Virus record (IMG/VR): IMGVR_UViG_3300050014_000225
Span: 1 to 30,630 of that record
Reading direction: 5' to 3' (one strand)
DNA: 30,630 nucleotides
Source: a virus
The translations under genes were made by a program, and so were the position numbers. The notes under the pieces were generated by a model, which was given only the letters and a program-made list of their open reading frames with translations, did not search any database and was not told where the DNA came from. This document shows, in pieces, positions 29,855 through 30,630 of the stretch (position 1 is the stretch's first letter; each line of letters starts with the position of its first letter).

Positions 29855-30190
29855 TTACTCCCTGATTACAATTCTTAAATCCTGATTAATACGAGCATCA
29901 ACTTCACTTCTTTCGATGTAGCCACGGGACTTTCCTTTGGTTTTTAGAAAGAAGATCAGAGCCGCTGTGTTGCCCTCTGCGATCTGTTTATGCAAAACAC
30001 TCTCGGCATCATCTAAAAGTATCTCCTGAACCTCGTCACAGGCTTTAGCGAACTCTTTATCAGTATTATATAGACGGTCGTAAGTAGAACGGGATATTTT
30101 TAAGTGACGGCAGGTTTGAGAAATATTCCCCTGATTCAAATCAAGAATGGTAGGAAACTTTTTAAGTGCTCTTTCTACATATTTAGCCAT
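29855..30190 (-). CDS. terS: terminase small subunit
   Basis: A 111-residue protein with a helix-turn-helix N-terminus: LNQGNISQTCRHLKISRSTYDR at about 18-39 has the spacing of phage DNA-recognition subunits. A helical oligomerisation part follows (EFAKACDEVQEILLDDAESVLHKQIAEGN), then AALIFFLKTKGKSRGYIERSE. The FxLKTKG pattern is typical of small terminases. It recognises the packaging site and regulates the large subunit. The ATG overlaps the upstream zinc-ribbon gene's stop by one base. Confidence 0.88.
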   Translation of the reverse strand: MAKYVERALKKFPTILDLNQGNISQTCRHLKISRSTYDRLYNTDKEFAKACDEVQEILLDDAESVLHKQIAEGNTAALIFFLKTKGKSRGYIERSEVDARINQDLRIVIRE

Positions 30191-30426
30191 TATCCTGCCT
30201 CCCTCATTCCTTTTTCTTTTAATATTCTATTTAAGTGAGATTTGTTCTGGACGTACTCACCGATTCCTTCGTTGTAACCAGCGGTGGTGTAACCTGGCAT
30301 CCCCTGAACTGGAACGTGGTCGTCAAGTGCCATTCCACCGCACTCACATCGAATCCAATGAGAAAACTTCTCACAAGCTAGTGTGACTTTGCCGCAATCC
30401 TCACAAGTAAATTCTGATTCATTCAT
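30190..30426 (-). CDS. small zinc-ribbon protein upstream of terminase
   Basis: A 78-residue protein with knuckles CEDC (about 8-11) and CECGG (near 27-31), so one zinc ribbon. A glycine- and tyrosine-containing middle (VQGMPGYTTAGYNEG) and a basic helix (SHLNRILKEKGMRE) follow. Phage zinc-ribbon proteins of this layout often precede the terminase genes; their role is unknown. The ATG at 30426 is preferred over a GTG two codons earlier, though neither has a strong ribosome site. Confidence 0.6.
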   Translation of the reverse strand: MNESEFTCEDCGKVTLACEKFSHWIRCECGGMALDDHVPVQGMPGYTTAGYNEGIGEYVQNKSHLNRILKEKGMREAG

Positions 30427-30432
30427 ACGCAC

Positions 30433-30630
30433 TCACAATCGATGATGTGTTGGACACAAAATGCTTTTACCTTTTTTGCAGCCACACCCGTAAGTTAATT
30501 TTTCTTTTTCTTCTTTGAACTTTTCTAACTTTTGTATAACCCCGTGTTTTTCGACACCACTTAATTTTGCTTTTGGTTCTTTTATCTTCTCTGGGACTAC
30601 ACTATTTGTCATGACATTGGTATCTTCGAC
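30433..30630 (-). CDS. partial gene with C-terminal Cys/His cluster
   Basis: An open frame enters at the right edge and ends at TGA seven bases before the next start. 65 residues are visible: a charged lysine-rich helix (EKFKEEKEKL), then YGCGCKKGKSILCPTHHRL, a CxC...C...HH cluster likely to bind zinc. An internal ATG at 30612 lacks a ribosome site, so the true start is probably outside the window. Function unknown. Confidence 0.55.
   Translation of the reverse strand, partial: VEDTNVMTNSVVPEKIKEPKAKLSGVEKHGVIQKLEKFKEEKEKLTYGCGCKKGKSILCPTHHRL

Noticed and set aside
1-30630. DGR reverse transcriptase or template repeat within the window
   Set aside because: No frame shows reverse-transcriptase motifs, and no second copy of the GC-rich variable end was found by eye on either strand.

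Overview
The window is a stretch of a tailed double-stranded DNA bacteriophage genome, or of a prophage or metagenomic phage contig. From about 2.6 kb to the right edge almost everything is packed on the minus strand in overlapping genes with ATGA, TAATG and similar junctions. Read in the direction of transcription (right to left) it runs: small zinc-ribbon genes, small and large terminase subunits, three small non-structural genes, portal, scaffold, major capsid protein, two small virion proteins, five genes for sugar and glycan metabolism, tailspike, adaptor and tail proteins, a 1115-residue virion protein, further tail-tip proteins, and a lysis cassette. No tail-tape-measure-like or sheath gene was recognised, and the adaptor and internal-protein layout looks podovirus-like, but that is inference.

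The left 2.6 kb is transcribed rightwards. It carries an HNH nuclease, two unknown small genes, an RNA ligase, a C-type-lectin-fold protein whose 3' end looks like the variable region of a diversity-generating retroelement (DGR), an HNH/AP2 homing endonuclease directly overlapping that 3' end, and a small unknown gene. The two transcription blocks converge near 2.6 kb at a hairpin.

Two essential morphogenesis genes are interrupted by self-splicing elements of different kinds. The large terminase carries a 142-residue mini-intein exactly inside its Walker A loop. The major capsid gene is split by a group I intron of about 380 bases that holds the remnant of an HNH endonuclease. Three more HNH genes lie nearby, at 31, 1936 and 3182. 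Other unusual items are a pair of untranslated-region hairpins with an identical 8-base loop and different but fully paired stems, and a small plus-strand gene hidden at the end of a tail gene that encodes a membrane-anchored dockerin-like calcium loop. A glycan cassette with a shortened nucleotide-sugar dehydrogenase also sits inside the structural operon.

The DNA is AT-rich with standard stop codons (TAA, TAG and TGA all used) and clear Shine-Dalgarno sites, so the host is a bacterium. The dockerin-like motif, C2H2 finger, KhpA-like protein, DUF2292-like protein and DGR-like target would fit a Candidate Phyla Radiation or a clostridial host, but the sequence alone does not settle this. No tRNA gene, CRISPR array, integrase, reverse transcriptase or insertion sequence was seen.
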